NCBI GenBank assembly: GCA_030431255.1
Contig: JAUIJL010000007.1
Span: 306,527 to 370,526 of the forward strand
Source of the DNA: Thermoanaerobaculia bacterium
GTDB taxonomy: Bacteria; Acidobacteriota; Thermoanaerobaculia; Multivoradales; J023
DNA: 64,000 bases
Direction of reading: 5' to 3'
Made by a program: the position numbers and the translations under genes. Under the pieces are notes generated by a model, which had not been told where the DNA came from, did no database searches, and was given only the letters and a program-made list of their open reading frames with translations. Position 1 is the stretch's first letter; every line of letters begins with the position of its first letter. Below, one piece after another: positions 63,667-64,000 of the stretch.

Positions 63667-64000
63667 GGAGGAACCTCCTGTCGGCCGGCTCGAGGCCCAG
63701 GGCCTCGACGCCAGTGTGGACGGTAGTGCTCCGCGTTGCGCGGTCGGAGCTGGGGGGAAGACGAGGAGGTATAGAGCAAGGGCCGTACCAGGTCACGAAG
63801 ACCCGAAATACGGTGTACCTTCAGGGGCCGGCAGCCGACTCGGCGGGGTGCAGGTGAACCGATCGGTTTCGGAGTGCGCCGTTCCGCTCATCTCGGCCCC
63901 ATCCGGCGCTTCTCGACATCGACCATCGGCTGCCGCGCAGGCCGGGCCGCGCAGGCCGGGCCGCGCAGGCCGGGCCGCGCAGGCCGGGCCGCGCAGGCCG
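63667..64000. other. Upstream region of the Rhs operon
   Basis: This 334 bp stretch precedes the first gene of the minus-strand operon and should contain its promoter, though none is clear. Its far end is the 14 bp tandem repeat annotated at 63933. No gene on either strand is convincing. Confidence 0.4.
63933..64000. repeat. Tandem repeat, 14 bp, nearly 5 copies, cut by the window end
   Basis: The unit CCGCGCAGGCCGGG repeats without mismatch from 63933 to the last base, so the array continues outside the window. Confidence 0.9.

Overview
This 64 kb window is high-GC, densely packed bacterial chromosome with frequent GTG and TTG starts and mostly clear Shine-Dalgarno sites. No rRNA, tRNA, CRISPR array, phage module or intact insertion sequence is visible. 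The gene families suggest Acidobacteriota, perhaps Thermoanaerobaculia-like. They include OmpR-type winged-helix regulators fused to TolB-like and TPR domains, exported proteins ending in a shared LFADGFESGD-type tail, FHA/AAA+ regulators and a Rieske-less cytochrome b plus multihaem cytochrome c set. The taxonomic assignment is inference from family content; Myxococcota or other environmental lineages are not excluded.

Region 1 (1-3.7 kb) holds the start of a divergent ATP-grasp protein and the glycogen pair glgC-glgA. Region 2 (3.7-13.4 kb) has three related winged-helix regulators, the last a 978-residue membrane protein with TPRs, and a divergent exported Cys-rich protein. A decayed Rhs fragment beside a palindromic repeat element follows, then trmJ. 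Region 3 (13.6-18.5 kb) has a cyclic-nucleotide-binding protein translationally coupled to an exported phosphoesterase, an exported kinase-fold protein and a Tat/lipoprotein amidase. Region 4 (25.6 down to 18.5 kb, minus strand) reads as one operon: cohesin-like lipoprotein, GT39-like membrane protein, a split and shortened cytochrome b, and a membrane-anchored octahaem cytochrome c.

Region 5 (25.8-41.8 kb) is mainly exported proteins: a propeller/Ig protein, a 2238-residue FG-GAP and Ig-repeat surface protein, an NTF2-like protein and an endonuclease I with duplicated N-terminal domains. Housekeeping-type genes lie between them (YjbQ, a methyltransferase, an aromatic aminotransferase, an alpha/beta hydrolase). 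Region 6 (41.8-46.3 kb) has an orphan Phd/YefM antitoxin, a small conserved protein and an FHA/AAA+/Fis regulator. Divergent from that regulator is an exact sigma-54 promoter, preceded by a dyad and followed about 145 nt later by an intrinsic terminator, with no credible ORF: a candidate sigma-54-dependent small RNA. fumC follows. Region 7 (46.3-52.2 kb) has three TPR or membrane proteins of unknown role and glyS. Region 8 (63.7 down to 52.2 kb) is a three-gene operon of two signal-less beta-rich proteins and a 2979-residue Rhs/TcC-like protein, with no recognisable secretion or immunity gene in view.

The strongest leads are the sigma-54/small-RNA locus, the Rhs three-gene operon and the degenerate Rieske-less cytochrome b/octahaem operon. 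Short tandem repeats of 13-21 bp recur at several coding and non-coding loci.
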